Below, piece by piece: positions 9,050 to 18,396 of a stretch of DNA of 64,000 bases. A model generated the notes under the pieces. The model saw only the letters and a list, made by a program, of their open reading frames with translations. It was not told where the DNA came from and did no database searches. The translations under genes were made by a program, and so were the position numbers. How positions within the stretch are numbered: position 1 is the first letter of the stretch; each line of letters starts with the position of its first letter. This DNA comes from DASRLE01 sp963825315 (GTDB taxonomy: Bacteria > Verrucomicrobiota > Verrucomicrobiia > Limisphaerales > Palsa-1400): positions 496,001-560,000 of the forward strand of contig CAWGST010000005.1 in NCBI GenBank assembly GCA_963825315.1, read 5' to 3'.

Positions 9050-9142
9050 TTGGGAATCCGAAACTTAGCTATTCGCTAGCCACCTTCTCAACCAACGCAC
9101 CTATGTTGGCTCCGGCGACTTGTTAGGCAACGCCATCGTCAT
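9050..9142 (-). repeat. degenerate NKSPEPT-type dispersed element
   Basis: On the minus strand from 9142 the frame reads MTMALPNKSPEPT and then stops at 9101-9103. The peptide NKSPEPT, usually followed by a tail ending in VASRRWLSFFR-like residues, is from memory a recurrent C-terminal peptide in predicted proteins of Verrucomicrobiota and soil metagenomes, reflecting a dispersed repeat rather than a protein family. Downstream bases here still read VAS and LSF with a stop between, so this copy is decayed. Confidence 0.45.
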
Positions 9143-9235
9143 AACTCGAATCACTTTGCTGCTTCCTTTGGATTCGGATTTTCTTTTTGAGGCGGTGCAG
9201 GCTTCTCCTGAAATGGAACCATTGTGACCTTAAAA

Positions 9236-9318
9236 GTTCCGAGCATGTCAACATTTTGATCTGGACTCATCGAAGGGTCAGTTCCGAGCATGTCAACATT
9301 TTGATGATCTGGACTCAT
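9236..9318 (+). repeat. two-copy direct repeat (35 and 38 bp)
   Basis: GTTCCGAGCATGTCAACATT at 9236 is repeated at 9281. Both copies continue to CTGGACTCAT, the second with an extra GAT. The spacer is ten bases. Two copies only, so this is not a CRISPR array. Confidence 0.75.
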
Positions 9319-9329
9319 AAAGATCTTCA

Positions 9330-9390
9330 GTTAACGGATGGTTCGGCCCCCCGGCCGTCGCCGCGATTCATCAGATGATGAATGGCCCCC
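9330..9390 (-). pseudogene. possible N-terminal remnant of a REP-associated tyrosine transposase
   Basis: A short minus-strand stretch reads RGAIHHLMNRGDGRGAEP, which resembles the start of RAYT proteins (pattern GAxYHVMxRGxRRExIF). The similarity covers about 18 residues, and no HxH catalytic region follows. The call is tentative; chance similarity is possible. Confidence 0.25.
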
Positions 9391-9857
9391 CGGATATTGC
9401 AGAGGAATCTGTCACACCATACCGGGAGAATGCCCCGCCCCGCCCACTTTGTACACCCACAAATGCGCCAGTGGCGATGCCAGGACCAAGTCAACATTAT
9501 CGTTAACGGGACGGGTTGCTGATCCTCTTTCGCCGCCGGTTTGACTTTAGCCTTTCGCCAATCCGCCACAGTTTTAACGAAGGCGGAAGGTCCGACCGGC
9601 GGAACGACGGAGGAAGCCTTCAGCCTTTCCTCCCTCCGTGGCCCCGAAAGTTTCGGGGCGGAGGACGGGCAGCCTTTGCTCTGTTACGGGTTGGACTTTC
9701 GTAAGGGCCTGATTGACAATGAATGTTGCGGTGCAACGGCTCAAACAGAGGACGCCGCAACCCGACTATTGTCAACTGTAAATAATTGGGAATTATGCAA
9801 GTGCTTTGCTGACAACTGGTTGTGACTTTGCAAAATGCCGAAATTTTCACTGTTTCT

Positions 9858-9901
9858 TTCGGGGCGGATTTTCTTGAGAAAATTAAAACACCCGCCCCGA
9901 A
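9858..9901. repeat. GC-armed hairpin
   Basis: TTCGGGGCGG and CCGCCCCGAA form a ten-bp stem around an A/T-rich loop that itself holds TTTTCTTGAGAAAA. A related arm, CCCCGAAAGTTTCGGGG, lies at about 9641-9657. No adjoining gene uses either as an obvious terminator. Confidence 0.4.
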
Positions 9902-10246
9902 TTACTTTCAGGGTTGCAAACTGAAAGGTAATCGTTTGGAAATGGGGCAATTCAAGTTTGGTGATTTGCATGAATGGCAAACTGCAAGCTTTCAAAAACG
10001 GATCTGCCCCCGCACGTTTATGCGGTTGTGCAAACAGGGCCTCTCCGGTAACATGCCTCTGGAATTCACGGACACGCATACAGACAACAACGCAAACAAG
10101 AATCAAGCATTTGGCTAATTTAGCATCAGACCGGGGCTTCCGCCTCACAGGCGCCAGTCTTCCCGCGTTGGCCGGCTGGCAACCCTCGCGGGATCGAATT
10201 TCAGGCCGTGGAAGACACCAGGGCATTTAATTCGAGGACAATTTTT

Positions 10247-11681
10247 ATGAAGAGCAAACTTTCTTTCAGAATCATCATCGGCTCCCTGGCGGCGGTGGGG
10301 TTATTGTGCCTGCCCGCGGCACGACCGGAGAATCTGTCCCAAATCCCGGCGCGAACGTCCCCGGCATGGCTGCGTGATGGCGTGGTTTACGAAATTTTTC
10401 CGCGTGATTTTTCCCCCGCCGGAAATCTCGACGGGGTCATCGCGAGTCTGGATAGATTGAAGGATTTGGGCGTGACCATCCTGTGGACCATGCCGATTCA
10501 TCCGATTGGAGAAAAGTGCCGCAAGGGCGAGTTCGGCAGCCCTTATTCCATCAAGGATTATTACGCCGTGGATCCGCATTACGGAACGGTGGACGATTTC
10601 AAACGGCTTGTCGCCGAAGCGCACAAGCGCGATATGAAGGTGATCATGGATCTCGTCGCCGACCATACGGCGTGGGACAGCGCCATGATGCAGCACCCGG
10701 AGTATTACCTGCAAAACGCCCAAGGCAAAGTCATCTCGCCCGAGCCGGAGTGGTCGGACGTGGCGGGGTTGAATTATGGGAACCCGCAGCTTCGCCAGTA
10801 CATGATCACGATGATGAAGTATTGGGTGCAGACGTGCAACGTGGATGGTTTCCGCTGCGACGTCGCCTGGAATGTGCCGGCGGATTTCTGGGAAACGGCG
10901 CGCGCCCAACTCGAAAGCGTCAAGCCGGACATCATGCTTGCTGGCCGAGGCGAGCAAGCCCGAGTTCCTGGTGAAGGCATTTGATGTTGACTATGCCTTT
11001 CCGCTGTTGAGCACGCTGAATGATGTGCTGCTCAAAGGCGCGCCAGCCTCCAATCTTCGCGCTTCGTGGGAGGAGAGCCAGCGGCAGTTCCCGCGCGATT
11101 CCCTCCACATGCGAGTCACGGACGATCACGACGAACCGCGCGCGGTCTCGCGCTTTGGCGTGCGCGGAGCGCTGGCCGGCTCGGCGCTCATGTTCACCCT
11201 GGACGGCGTGCCGCTGCTTTACAACGGGATGGAAGTGGGCGACGCCACGGAATCCGGCGACCCGGCGCTGTTCGACAAGCTGCCTATTTTCTGGTCGCCC
11301 AAGGACCGCCCGCCTTTGCGCAAGATTTATCACGACCTGATCCAGTTGCGCAAAGAGCACGCCCCCTTCCGCAGCGGGCGCGTCATTTGGCTGCACAATT
11401 CAAACGAAGGCAGCCTCGTCACGTTCAAGCGCGCGGATGAGACGAATGAATTCGTGGTGGTGATCAATTTCTCGAACCGCCCCATCCACGGGCAGGTGGA
11501 AGTCACCCACGGCCAGGATTTCAAACCAGTGCGGATTGCTGGAATGCCTCAGGTTCCAAATCAGGATTTTCCGTCGGTTCATTTGGGAGGTTTTGACTGG
11601 CGCATTTATCAGCGCAGCCTGCCGGTCGCGGAGCATACCGTTGCGGGCACAGGCACGATCCAGATTGGCTCGACGCACTGA
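10247..11681 (+). CDS. secreted GH13 alpha-amylase family enzyme, frameshifted
   Basis: The ATG at 10247 follows GAGGA at 10234-10238 with good spacing and opens a signal peptide (MKSKLSFRIIIGSLAAVGLL). The GH13 catalytic blocks are all present: DLVADHTAWDS, VDGFRCDVAW (nucleophile Asp), LLAEAS (acid Glu) and VTDDHDEPRA. The third and fourth blocks are in a different frame: at about 10938-10941 one extra base in ATGCTTGCTGGCC breaks the reading, and removing it gives a continuous IMLLAEASKPEF. The total is about 478 residues, normal for an alpha-amylase. It starts a cluster with a sugar transporter and MalQ, so periplasmic cleavage of starch or maltodextrin is likely. Substrate specificity cannot be read. 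Confidence 0.88.
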
Positions 11682-11708
11682 AACAAATGCCCGCTGGCTT
11701 ATGACGCT

Positions 11709-13097
11709 ATGAGCGCAGTGCGAGATGAACCCGCCGCCCGGCTAAAAACCGCCGTGCCGAAGCCACCTTTGAGTTTCTGGCAAATCTGGAACATGAGCTT
11801 CGGCTTTCTGGGCATTCAGTTTGGCTGGGGATTGCAGATGGCCAACATGAGCGCCATTTACGGCTACCTGGGCGCGAATCCCGATAAGCTGGCAATTTTA
11901 TGGCTTGCCGCACCCGTCACCGGCTTGCTCATCCAACCATTGATCGGGCAATCCAGCGACCGCGTCTGGACCCGGCTGGGCCGGCGGCGCCCGTTTATTC
12001 TGGGCGGCGCGATTCTCGCGTCGCTGGCTCTGGTCTTGATGCCTAATTGCCCGTCGGTTTGGATGGCGGCAGGACTGCTCTGGGTGCTCGACGGAACCAT
12101 CAATGCCAGTATGCAGCCTTTCCGGGCCTTGGTGGCGGACAATCTTCCCGAAGAACAGAACGCCCAAGGCTTCGCCATTCAATCCCTGTTCATTGGTCTG
12201 GGCGGAACCGTCGCTTCGGCTTTGCCTTGGATGATGACCAACTGGTTTGGTGTTGCCGCCGAAGGCGCCGGGCAGGGACATATACCCACTTCCGTCCGGC
12301 TCTCCTTTTACATCGGCGCAGCGGCGTTAATGGGCGCGGTGCTCTGGACGGTTGTTAGCACCAGAGAATATCCGCCATCCGACTCAGAACTGGCCGCCAT
12401 CCGCGCGCAGAAGTTTGATTGGACGCTTGGCTTGGGGGACATTTTCGCGCTGGTTTTTCATCTGCCCCGGCGCATGTGGGAACTGGGACTGGTTCAGTTC
12501 TTCACCTGGATCGGGATGTTCTCGATATGGGTCTATTTTCCCCCGGCCGTTGCGAAAAACATATTTCATGCCGCGCCCGGCTCGGTGGAAATGGAAGCCT
12601 CTGGTTCCTGGTCGGGCTTCTGTTTTGCCACGTATAATGCCGTCTGCTTCATTTTTTCATTCGTGCTGCTGTGGGGCACGAAATACACCGGCCCCAAGCT
12701 GATGCACATTCTCTGTCTGGCGGTGGGCGCGCTGGGGCTGGCGTCGGTTCCTTTGCTTTCAGACAAATACCAACTGCTGATCTCCATGACCGCCGTTGGC
12801 ATCGCGTGGGCGAGCATTCTATCCATGCCTTACGCCATGCTGGCGCCCTCGTTGCCGAAGGAAAAAGTCGGGGTCATGATGGGCATATTCAATCTGTTCG
12901 TCGTGCTGCCGCAGATTGTCGCTTCCAGCCTGCTCGGTTACATCTTGAAAAATTATCTGCACAGCGAACCCATGAACGTTCTCTTTCTGGGCGGCGCGAG
13001 CATGGGACTGGCCGCTTTGCTGACGCTGCTGGTGGTGACCTTCAAGCGTCTTGATCGTTGCCCTGCTCCTGCAGATGCTGGCAGTGTGGGTGGATGA
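11709..13097 (+). CDS. MFS sugar transporter, SLC45/GPH-like
   Basis: This 462-residue integral membrane protein has about twelve hydrophobic segments. It contains MFS motif A in the form DRVWTRLGRRRPFILGG after the second helix, and an early FGWGLQMANMSAIY, typical of SLC45-like proton-sugar symporters. It lies 27 bases after the amylase and 28 bases before malQ, so uptake of maltose or short maltodextrins is the likely job. That substrate is inferred from neighbours. Confidence 0.88.
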   Translation: MSAVRDEPAARLKTAVPKPPLSFWQIWNMSFGFLGIQFGWGLQMANMSAIYGYLGANPDKLAILWLAAPVTGLLIQPLIGQSSDRVWTRLGRRRPFILGGAILASLALVLMPNCPSVWMAAGLLWVLDGTINASMQPFRALVADNLPEEQNAQGFAIQSLFIGLGGTVASALPWMMTNWFGVAAEGAGQGHIPTSVRLSFYIGAAALMGAVLWTVVSTREYPPSDSELAAIRAQKFDWTLGLGDIFALVFHLPRRMWELGLVQFFTWIGMFSIWVYFPPAVAKNIFHAAPGSVEMEASGSWSGFCFATYNAVCFIFSFVLLWGTKYTGPKLMHILCLAVGALGLASVPLLSDKYQLLISMTAVGIAWASILSMPYAMLAPSLPKEKVGVMMGIFNLFVVLPQIVASSLLGYILKNYLHSEPMNVLFLGGASMGLAALLTLLVVTFKRLDRCPAPADAGSVGG

Positions 13098-13125
13098 AAA
13101 GCCCGCATCCGCCTGACCCCCGCCC

Positions 13126-15831
13126 ATGAAAATCACCATTCGATTGCGTTACCATACGCGTTTTGGCCAGGCGCTCTTTCTTTGCGGCGATCACAAAGGG
13201 TTGGGCGGCGGCCAGCCAGAGCGCGCGCTGCCTTTGCGTTACGTGAATGAGGAATTCTGGGAGGTGGCGCTCGACCTGCCGGACACGCCCCGGCCCAACG
13301 CTCCGGTCAGTTATTACTTCCTCTTGCACAATCAGGATGGCTCCGTGATCGAAGACTTCGGCGGCGACCGAAAACTTGATCTTGCCCGCGCCGCCCGCGG
13401 CCACACGGTCATCATGGATTCATGGAATGACTTGGGCGCGGTCGAAAACATTTTCTTCACCGAACCATTTAAAGATGTTTTGCTCCGCACGGAAAAGGAA
13501 GCCGTCAGCGCCAAGCCGCCCGTCAGCGCCACCCATTCCTTCACGGTCAAAGCGCCGCTGCTGCCGAAGGGACAGACGATCTGCCTGCTGGGCAGCGCCA
13601 TCACACTGGGCGGTTGGAACCAAGCCGCGCCGGTATTGCTGCGGCGTTACGCGGAGAACGGATGCTTCAGCGTGCAACTCGATTTTGCAAGGGAACCATT
13701 TCCCGTCGCTTACAAATACGGCGCCTATGATATCGAAAGAAATGCGTTTGTTCGGTATGAGGACGGCGCCAATCGCCTGCTCGCAGAAGCCGCTCCCCCG
13801 GGGGGGCAGGTGATCGTAAATGACGGATTCGCGCGCTTGCCAGGCGCCCCGTGGCGCGGCGCGGGCGCCGCCATGCCGGTATTCAGCCTGCGTAGCGCAA
13901 GAAGTTTTGGCGTGGGTGAATTTTTGGATTTGCCCCTGCTGGCGGATTGGGCGCGCCGCGCCGGACTCAAGCTGATTCAAATACTGCCGGTCAACGACAC
14001 CAGCGCCACGCACACCTGGATGGACTCCTATCCGTACGCCGGGATTTCCGCGTTTGCCCTGCATCCGCTCTATCTGAATCTTGACCGCCTTGCCGGAACC
14101 GGCAACCGGCATTTGCTCGAAAGCCTGGCCAGCCGGCGCGAACAGCTCAACGCGCTGGCAACGGTGGATTATGAGGCGGTGATGAAAGCCAAGCTGGCCT
14201 TCGTGCGGGAGATTTTTCCGTCGCGGCGGGAGGAAACATTTGCCAGCGCGGACTATCGAAAGTTCTTCGCGCAAAACAAACACTGGCTCGCCCCGTACGC
14301 GGCATTTTGTTTTTTGCGCGACAAGTTCGGGACGGCGGATTTCAACCAATGGCCGGAACATCGTGTCTATAACGCGAAGAAGATCAGCGCCCTGGCGGCG
14401 CGTGATTCCGCCGCGGGCGATGAGATGGCTTTGCATTGCTTCATCCAGTTTCATTTGCATTTCCAACTGCGCGAAGCGGCCGATTACCTGCATGCCCGGG
14501 GCTTGATTTTGAAGGGCGACATCGCCATCGGCGTCTATCCTCACAGCGCGGATGTCTGGCAGCAGCCGGCGCTGTTTCACACCGACATGCAGGCGGGCGC
14601 GCCACCGGACGCCTTCGCCGCCAAAGGCCAGAATTGGGGCTTCCCCACTTACAATTGGCCGCGCATGAAGCAAGACGGCTTTGATTGGTGGAAGCGCCGC
14701 TTTGCGCAGATGAGTTGTTATTTCGATGCCTTTCGCATCGACCACATTCTCGGCTTCTTTCGCATCTGGAGCATCCCGCGGCACGCCGTCGAAGGCATTC
14801 TGGGTCATTTCGTGCCCGCTCTGCCGGTGCAGGCCGGCGAATTCGCCGCGCGCGGCATCGCGTTCAACCGTGAACGATTCACCCGGCCATTCATCAACGA
14901 CGCCGTGCTGCGCGAGATATTCGCCGACCACGCCGGGAGCGTGAAGCTCCAATTCCTGAACCCCGCTTCGCCCGGAACGTATTCGCTAAAACCGGAATTT
15001 GCCACGCAACGGGACGTGGAAAGACATTTTGCGTCGTTCGATGAAGACAGGGGCGAAGCGCCGCTAAAGGAGGGGCTGTTTGATTTGATCAGCAACGTGC
15101 TGCTGATCGAGGTTCCGGGCAGCGCGGGCGCGGAATTTCATTTTCGGCTGGGCATGGAGCAGACCGCCTCCTTCCGGCAACTGGATCAGGCCACCCAGGC
15201 GCGGCTGAAGGATTTGTACGTGGATTATTTTTTCCGGCGGCAGGACGGTCGTTGGACGCGCGAGGCGATGCAAAAATTGCCCGCTCTGAAACGCGTCACG
15301 AACATGCTGATTTGCGGCGAAGATTTGGGCATGGTCCCAGCCTGTGTGCCGGAGGTGATGAAACAACTGGGCCTGTTGAGCCTGGAAATTCAGCGCATGC
15401 CCAAGGACTTGCATCTCGATTTTTCGCGTCCGGCGGACGCTCCTTATCTCAGTGTGGTCACGCCCTCGACGCATGACATGAGCACGATTCGCGGCTGGTG
15501 GCTGGAGGACAAAAAGCTCACGCAAAAATTTTTCAACCAGGAATTGCGACACCCCGGTCCGCCGCCGTCCGAATGCGAGCCGTGGGTCAATCGGGAAATC
15601 GTCCGCCAGCATCTGGATTCGCCGGCGATGTGGAGCATTTTTCAATTGCAGGACCTGCTGGGCATGGATGGCGCGCTCCGCCGCCCCGACGTGGACGCGG
15701 AACGCATCAACGTGCCGGCCATTCCCAAGTATTACTGGCGCTACCGCATGCATCTGCCGCTGGAGGCGCTGGGCCGGGCGGAGAATTTTAACCGGCTGGT
15801 GGAAAATATGGTCCGGCAGAGCGGGCGCTAA
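13126..15831 (+). CDS. malQ: 4-alpha-glucanotransferase (GH77) with two N-terminal CBM20 domains
   Basis: The 901-residue amylomaltase disproportionates maltodextrins. Residues about 1-125 and 140-245 are two starch-binding CBM20 modules (for example GSAITLGGWNQAAPVLL in the second). The GH77 domain fills the rest: MDSYPYAGISAFALHPLYL, FDAFRIDHILGFFRIW (nucleophile Asp), LICGEDLGMVPACVPEVM (acid Glu) and STHDMSTIRGWW. The CBM20-CBM20-GH77 order recalls the plant cytosolic enzyme DPE2 and some bacterial relatives; classical E. coli MalQ is shorter. No signal peptide is seen, so it should be cytoplasmic, acting on sugars brought in by the preceding transporter. Confidence 0.94.
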   Translation: MKITIRLRYHTRFGQALFLCGDHKGLGGGQPERALPLRYVNEEFWEVALDLPDTPRPNAPVSYYFLLHNQDGSVIEDFGGDRKLDLARAARGHTVIMDSWNDLGAVENIFFTEPFKDVLLRTEKEAVSAKPPVSATHSFTVKAPLLPKGQTICLLGSAITLGGWNQAAPVLLRRYAENGCFSVQLDFAREPFPVAYKYGAYDIERNAFVRYEDGANRLLAEAAPPGGQVIVNDGFARLPGAPWRGAGAAMPVFSLRSARSFGVGEFLDLPLLADWARRAGLKLIQILPVNDTSATHTWMDSYPYAGISAFALHPLYLNLDRLAGTGNRHLLESLASRREQLNALATVDYEAVMKAKLAFVREIFPSRREETFASADYRKFFAQNKHWLAPYAAFCFLRDKFGTADFNQWPEHRVYNAKKISALAARDSAAGDEMALHCFIQFHLHFQLREAADYLHARGLILKGDIAIGVYPHSADVWQQPALFHTDMQAGAPPDAFAAKGQNWGFPTYNWPRMKQDGFDWWKRRFAQMSCYFDAFRIDHILGFFRIWSIPRHAVEGILGHFVPALPVQAGEFAARGIAFNRERFTRPFINDAVLREIFADHAGSVKLQFLNPASPGTYSLKPEFATQRDVERHFASFDEDRGEAPLKEGLFDLISNVLLIEVPGSAGAEFHFRLGMEQTASFRQLDQATQARLKDLYVDYFFRRQDGRWTREAMQKLPALKRVTNMLICGEDLGMVPACVPEVMKQLGLLSLEIQRMPKDLHLDFSRPADAPYLSVVTPSTHDMSTIRGWWLEDKKLTQKFFNQELRHPGPPPSECEPWVNREIVRQHLDSPAMWSIFQLQDLLGMDGALRRPDVDAERINVPAIPKYYWRYRMHLPLEALGRAENFNRLVENMVRQSGR

Positions 15832-15877
15832 TTTTCGCTGGGTGCATTTCATTTTTTCGGGTGGCGGTTTCCGGCTC

Positions 15878-15950
15878 CTAATCTTAATCCTAATCCTAAT
15901 CCTAATCGCTGCTTGAAGAAGATTAAAATTATGATTAGGATTAAGATTAG
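15878..15950. repeat. CCTAAT microsatellite with perfect 17-bp inverted arms
   Basis: CTAATCTTAATCCTAAT (15878-15894) is exactly complementary to ATTAGGATTAAGATTAG (15934-15950). Between them are further CCTAAT units. It lies between the convergent malQ and LipM-like genes, so it could act as a bidirectional terminator-like hairpin, though it lacks a GC-rich stem. Confidence 0.7.
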
Positions 15951-15962
15951 CATTGGGAAAGG

Positions 15963-16652
15963 TTACCTTTTCTGGTTGTAGCCCGCCTGTGAATATTTCG
16001 TGGCTTGCAATTCCCGGGTCACTTCGGCGAGTTGTCCGCTTATCTCCAGCGCGTTCCATTCGACGGCCCATTGCTGCCGCGCAACCTCGCACATGGCCGA
16101 CTGCCAGTTTTCCCGGACCAGGGGAATTGGCGGCGGCTGGACCGACCCTTGGATGAGCAAGCCGGTTCGCGTCCGCCGTTGCGCCGCGCCGGCGATTTTG
16201 CGGCCATGCCATACAACATCAAATTCTTCCGCGCCAACAAAACATTGGCCCGGAATTTCCTTGTGCGATGAAGGCGCCAAGGTCGTGGCCACGTTGATCT
16301 TGCCAAACGCATCTCGAACCCATTCATGGACGCGCCGGTAACTCTCCACCGCCCTGAGCCGATACCAGGAATGCCGTGGCGGAAAGACAACGCTGTAAGT
16401 CCAATCCGCGTCGTGCGGCACCAGGCCGCCGCCCGTGGGCCGCCGCACCAATGGACGCAACTTTGTCCACCGCTCGATCTCCGCGTATTTCTGCGCATAA
16501 CCAAAACTCGCCCCCGTCTCCACCCAGCCGTAAAACCGCAACACAGGACGCCCCAACTCCGGCGCGCTTTCCAGCAGGGCTTCGTCCAGCGCCATGTTGT
16601 AAGCCGCTGCCTGTTTCCCTTCTTGCAGCAGATACCATCCCGAATCGTTCAT
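15963..16652 (-). CDS. lipoate/octanoate transferase family protein, LipM-like
   Basis: This 229-residue member of the BPL/LplA/LipB cofactor-transferase family has NMALDEALLE near the start, RRPTGGGLVPHD (ligand-binding loop) and GRKIAGAAQRRT with the conserved Lys. A Cys in GQCFVGAEEFDVVW, just before the Lys motif, sits where LipM-type octanoyltransferases keep their acyl-accepting Cys; LplA ligases lack it. So transfer of octanoyl groups to GcvH or E2 proteins is likely, with lipoate ligase as the alternative. The ATG at 16652 overlaps the nth stop (ATGA). Confidence 0.78.
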   Translation of the reverse strand: MNDSGWYLLQEGKQAAAYNMALDEALLESAPELGRPVLRFYGWVETGASFGYAQKYAEIERWTKLRPLVRRPTGGGLVPHDADWTYSVVFPPRHSWYRLRAVESYRRVHEWVRDAFGKINVATTLAPSSHKEIPGQCFVGAEEFDVVWHGRKIAGAAQRRTRTGLLIQGSVQPPPIPLVRENWQSAMCEVARQQWAVEWNALEISGQLAEVTRELQATKYSQAGYNQKR

Positions 16653-17371
16653 ATTTGCATCCGCAGCTTTTTTCGCTGTTCGACCGTCAGTTTCGGATTC
16701 AGCACCTTCCGCCCCGCCGGACAATCGGCTTTGATCTCGCAATTCTCGCAATCCGGATGGCGCGCCTCGCAACGCCGCCGTCCGTGCCAGATGAGCAAAT
16801 GACTGAATAGCGTCCAATCTTTTTGCGGGACCAGCCGTTGCAGGTCGCCTTCAATTTTATCGGGAGCCGTCTGCCCGCTCAGTCCAAGCCGCCGCGAAAG
16901 CCGGGCGACATGCGTGTCAACGACAATCCCTTCGTTGACGCCAAACGCGTTGCCCAAAACCACATTGGCCGTTTTCCGTCCCACGCCGCCCAGTTGGGTC
17001 AGCTCCTTCATCGTGCGCGGCACCTCGCCTCCATATTTTTCCACCAAAGCCCGGCAAGCCGCCTTGATGTTTTTGGCTTTATTGCGATACAGCCCAATAC
17101 GGCGGATGTCCCCTTCCAATTCGGCCGCCGCCGCCTCCGCATAATCCCGCGCTGACCGGTATTCTTTGAAAAGCGGCTCCGTGACGATGTTGACCTGCCG
17201 GTCGGTGCATTGTGCGGAAAGAATCGTCGCGACGAGCAACTCCAGCGGATTGGAATAATTCAACTCGCAGTGGGCCTGCGGATAAGCCGCCTGAAGCCCG
17301 CGCGTTATGCGCGCCGTGCGCAACACTTTGTCTGGCAATCGTTCTTTTAACATGGCGCCAAAGTATGACAT
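16649..17371 (-). CDS. nth: endonuclease III (DNA glycosylase/AP lyase)
   Basis: This 240-residue base-excision repair enzyme removes oxidised pyrimidines. Present are LVATILSAQCTDRQVN, the helix-hairpin-helix LTQLGGVGRKTANVVLGNAF with the catalytic Lys, VVDTHVARLSRRLGL with the catalytic Asp, and a C-terminal 4Fe-4S cluster with four Cys spaced as in the family (CEARHPDCENCEIKADC). The start could be 17371 or the internal ATG at 17353; the first six residues are not conserved. It is co-transcribed with the LipM-like gene by stop/start overlap. Confidence 0.95.
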   Translation of the reverse strand: MSYFGAMLKERLPDKVLRTARITRGLQAAYPQAHCELNYSNPLELLVATILSAQCTDRQVNIVTEPLFKEYRSARDYAEAAAAELEGDIRRIGLYRNKAKNIKAACRALVEKYGGEVPRTMKELTQLGGVGRKTANVVLGNAFGVNEGIVVDTHVARLSRRLGLSGQTAPDKIEGDLQRLVPQKDWTLFSHLLIWHGRRRCEARHPDCENCEIKADCPAGRKVLNPKLTVEQRKKLRMQI

Positions 17372-17495
17372 TTCACATATTCATTCGAGCATTATCCCGG
17401 GACTGACGTGAATGGCACTTGGATAAGGCGCAAGTCATTGCAAATCAACATGATCCGTGATTTCATTAAAATCATCAAAAAATCGCATATTTTCC

Positions 17496-17524
17496 TTGCA
17501 CAAAACAAGAGATGATGATATATT
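17496..17524 (+). promoter_or_regulatory. candidate sigma70 promoter for the PEP-CTERM gene
   Basis: TTGCAC (17496-17501) and TATATT (17519-17524) are separated by 17 bases in an AT-rich 270-base gap, leaving an untranslated leader of roughly 110 bases before the ATG at 17640. The match is good at -10 and partial at -35. Confidence 0.4.
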
Positions 17525-17639
17525 TTCGTGTCAGAAGTAGATAATAACCTAAAAACTAAGATTTGTAATGAGAAAGTCGCATGTAGAATCACGTTAAAAC
17601 CCTGGCACCCAAATCAACAAAAATAACCCAAACACAACT

Positions 17640-18308
17640 ATGAAAAAACACACACAATATCAATTGGCAGCAGCGGTTGCCCTTCTTGGTCTTGGAGCGA
17701 TTCAAGCGCAAGGTCAGTCGGTTCTTTACAATTTCGCTGATGACACCTCTGATGGTTGGGCTAATTCAGGATTCAACAGTACCCCGGCCGCTACAGTCGC
17801 AACCATCAGCGGCCAGAACTACATCGCCATTCCCCTTGGCGGTTTCCAGGTGGCAAATGTTTCAGCCGGCTCCGGTGCTCTCTTCAATGCGATGGCCGCC
17901 GCCGCTGCCAACCCAGCCGGCTACGACATCAGTTATAATTATTACATCAATACGGCCGCTGTCACAGGTGCGTCTTACTTGCAGGTTGGCACGTTTTGGA
18001 ACCAGGGCGACGGCTATTATGCGCAGGATTATGGCAGCCCTAATGAACTCCAATTGAATGGCACCCAGATGGCCAGCGGTAATGTTTTCACAGGCACAGT
18101 TACGATTAACGTGGGTGCGATTTATGCCCCGGTCGCTGGAGACACTTTTTACCGGCTGGGACTCATTGCGAATGGCGATGGCTCTGGTGTTGTGGTGGAT
18201 TTTACCGATATCAGCGTCGCTCCTGTTGTTCCAGAACCAAGCTCGATGGCTCTGTTGGGCATGGGCGCGGTTGGTCTGTTGAAGTTCGCCCGCCGTCGGC
18301 ATGCTTGA
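17640..18308 (+). CDS. PEP-CTERM sorting domain protein, function unknown
   Basis: This 222-residue exported protein has a signal peptide (residues about 1-26, cut near AQGQS), a Gly/Ala/Asn-rich beta-type body and a C-terminal PEP-CTERM tail: VPEPSSMALLGMGAVGLL, then a basic FARRRHA end. PEP-CTERM tails are recognised by exosortases and usually mark extracellular or biofilm-matrix proteins. The body has no recognisable enzymatic motif. The gene has its own candidate promoter and a strong terminator, so it appears monocistronic. Confidence 0.9.
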   Translation: MKKHTQYQLAAAVALLGLGAIQAQGQSVLYNFADDTSDGWANSGFNSTPAATVATISGQNYIAIPLGGFQVANVSAGSGALFNAMAAAAANPAGYDISYNYYINTAAVTGASYLQVGTFWNQGDGYYAQDYGSPNELQLNGTQMASGNVFTGTVTINVGAIYAPVAGDTFYRLGLIANGDGSGVVVDFTDISVAPVVPEPSSMALLGMGAVGLLKFARRRHA

Positions 18309-18331
18309 TTGATCGGCAAGGACACTTATAA

Positions 18332-18360
18332 AACGGCGCTGGCAACCGGCGCCGTTTTTT
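18332..18360 (+). terminator. rho-independent terminator after the PEP-CTERM gene
   Basis: AACGGCGC (18332-18339) pairs with GCGCCGTT (18349-18356) around a nine-base loop, and the stem runs into six T at 18355-18360. It begins 23 bases after the stop codon. Confidence 0.85.
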
Positions 18361-18396
18361 GTTGTATAATACCCTGGCCTGAAGGCGGTTAATGTC

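Larger units (their letters stand above)
8021..10246. other. 2.2-kb gene-poor region with repeats and palindromes
   Basis: No frame here resembles a known protein over a useful length, and the longer open frames have arginine- and proline-rich translations typical of random GC-rich DNA. It is instead dense in structure: a poly-C tract (8171-8188), a crossed-arm repeat element (8146-8276), a long imperfect palindrome (8556-8722), a perfect 11-bp dyad (8794-8818), a CCCTCTCC/GGAGAGGG palindrome near 8863-8882, an NKSPEPT-type remnant (about 9050-9142), a direct repeat (9236-9318), a possible RAYT remnant (9330-9390) and GC-rich hairpins at about 9641-9657 and 9858-9901. It separates the divergent methylmalonyl-CoA operon and maltodextrin cluster. 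Confidence 0.6.

Noticed and set aside
9104..9130. Integron attC site, because of GTTAGGC next to AACGCC
   Set aside because: No matching RYYYAAC partner at a suitable distance and no integrase; the bases are explained by the NKSPEPT-type element.
9236..9318. CRISPR array
   Set aside because: Only two repeat copies with a ten-base spacer, no further units and no cas genes.
9741..10226. 161-codon minus-strand open frame as a gene
   Set aside because: No family resemblance, no ribosome binding site, and a translation of uneven composition crossing hairpin DNA.
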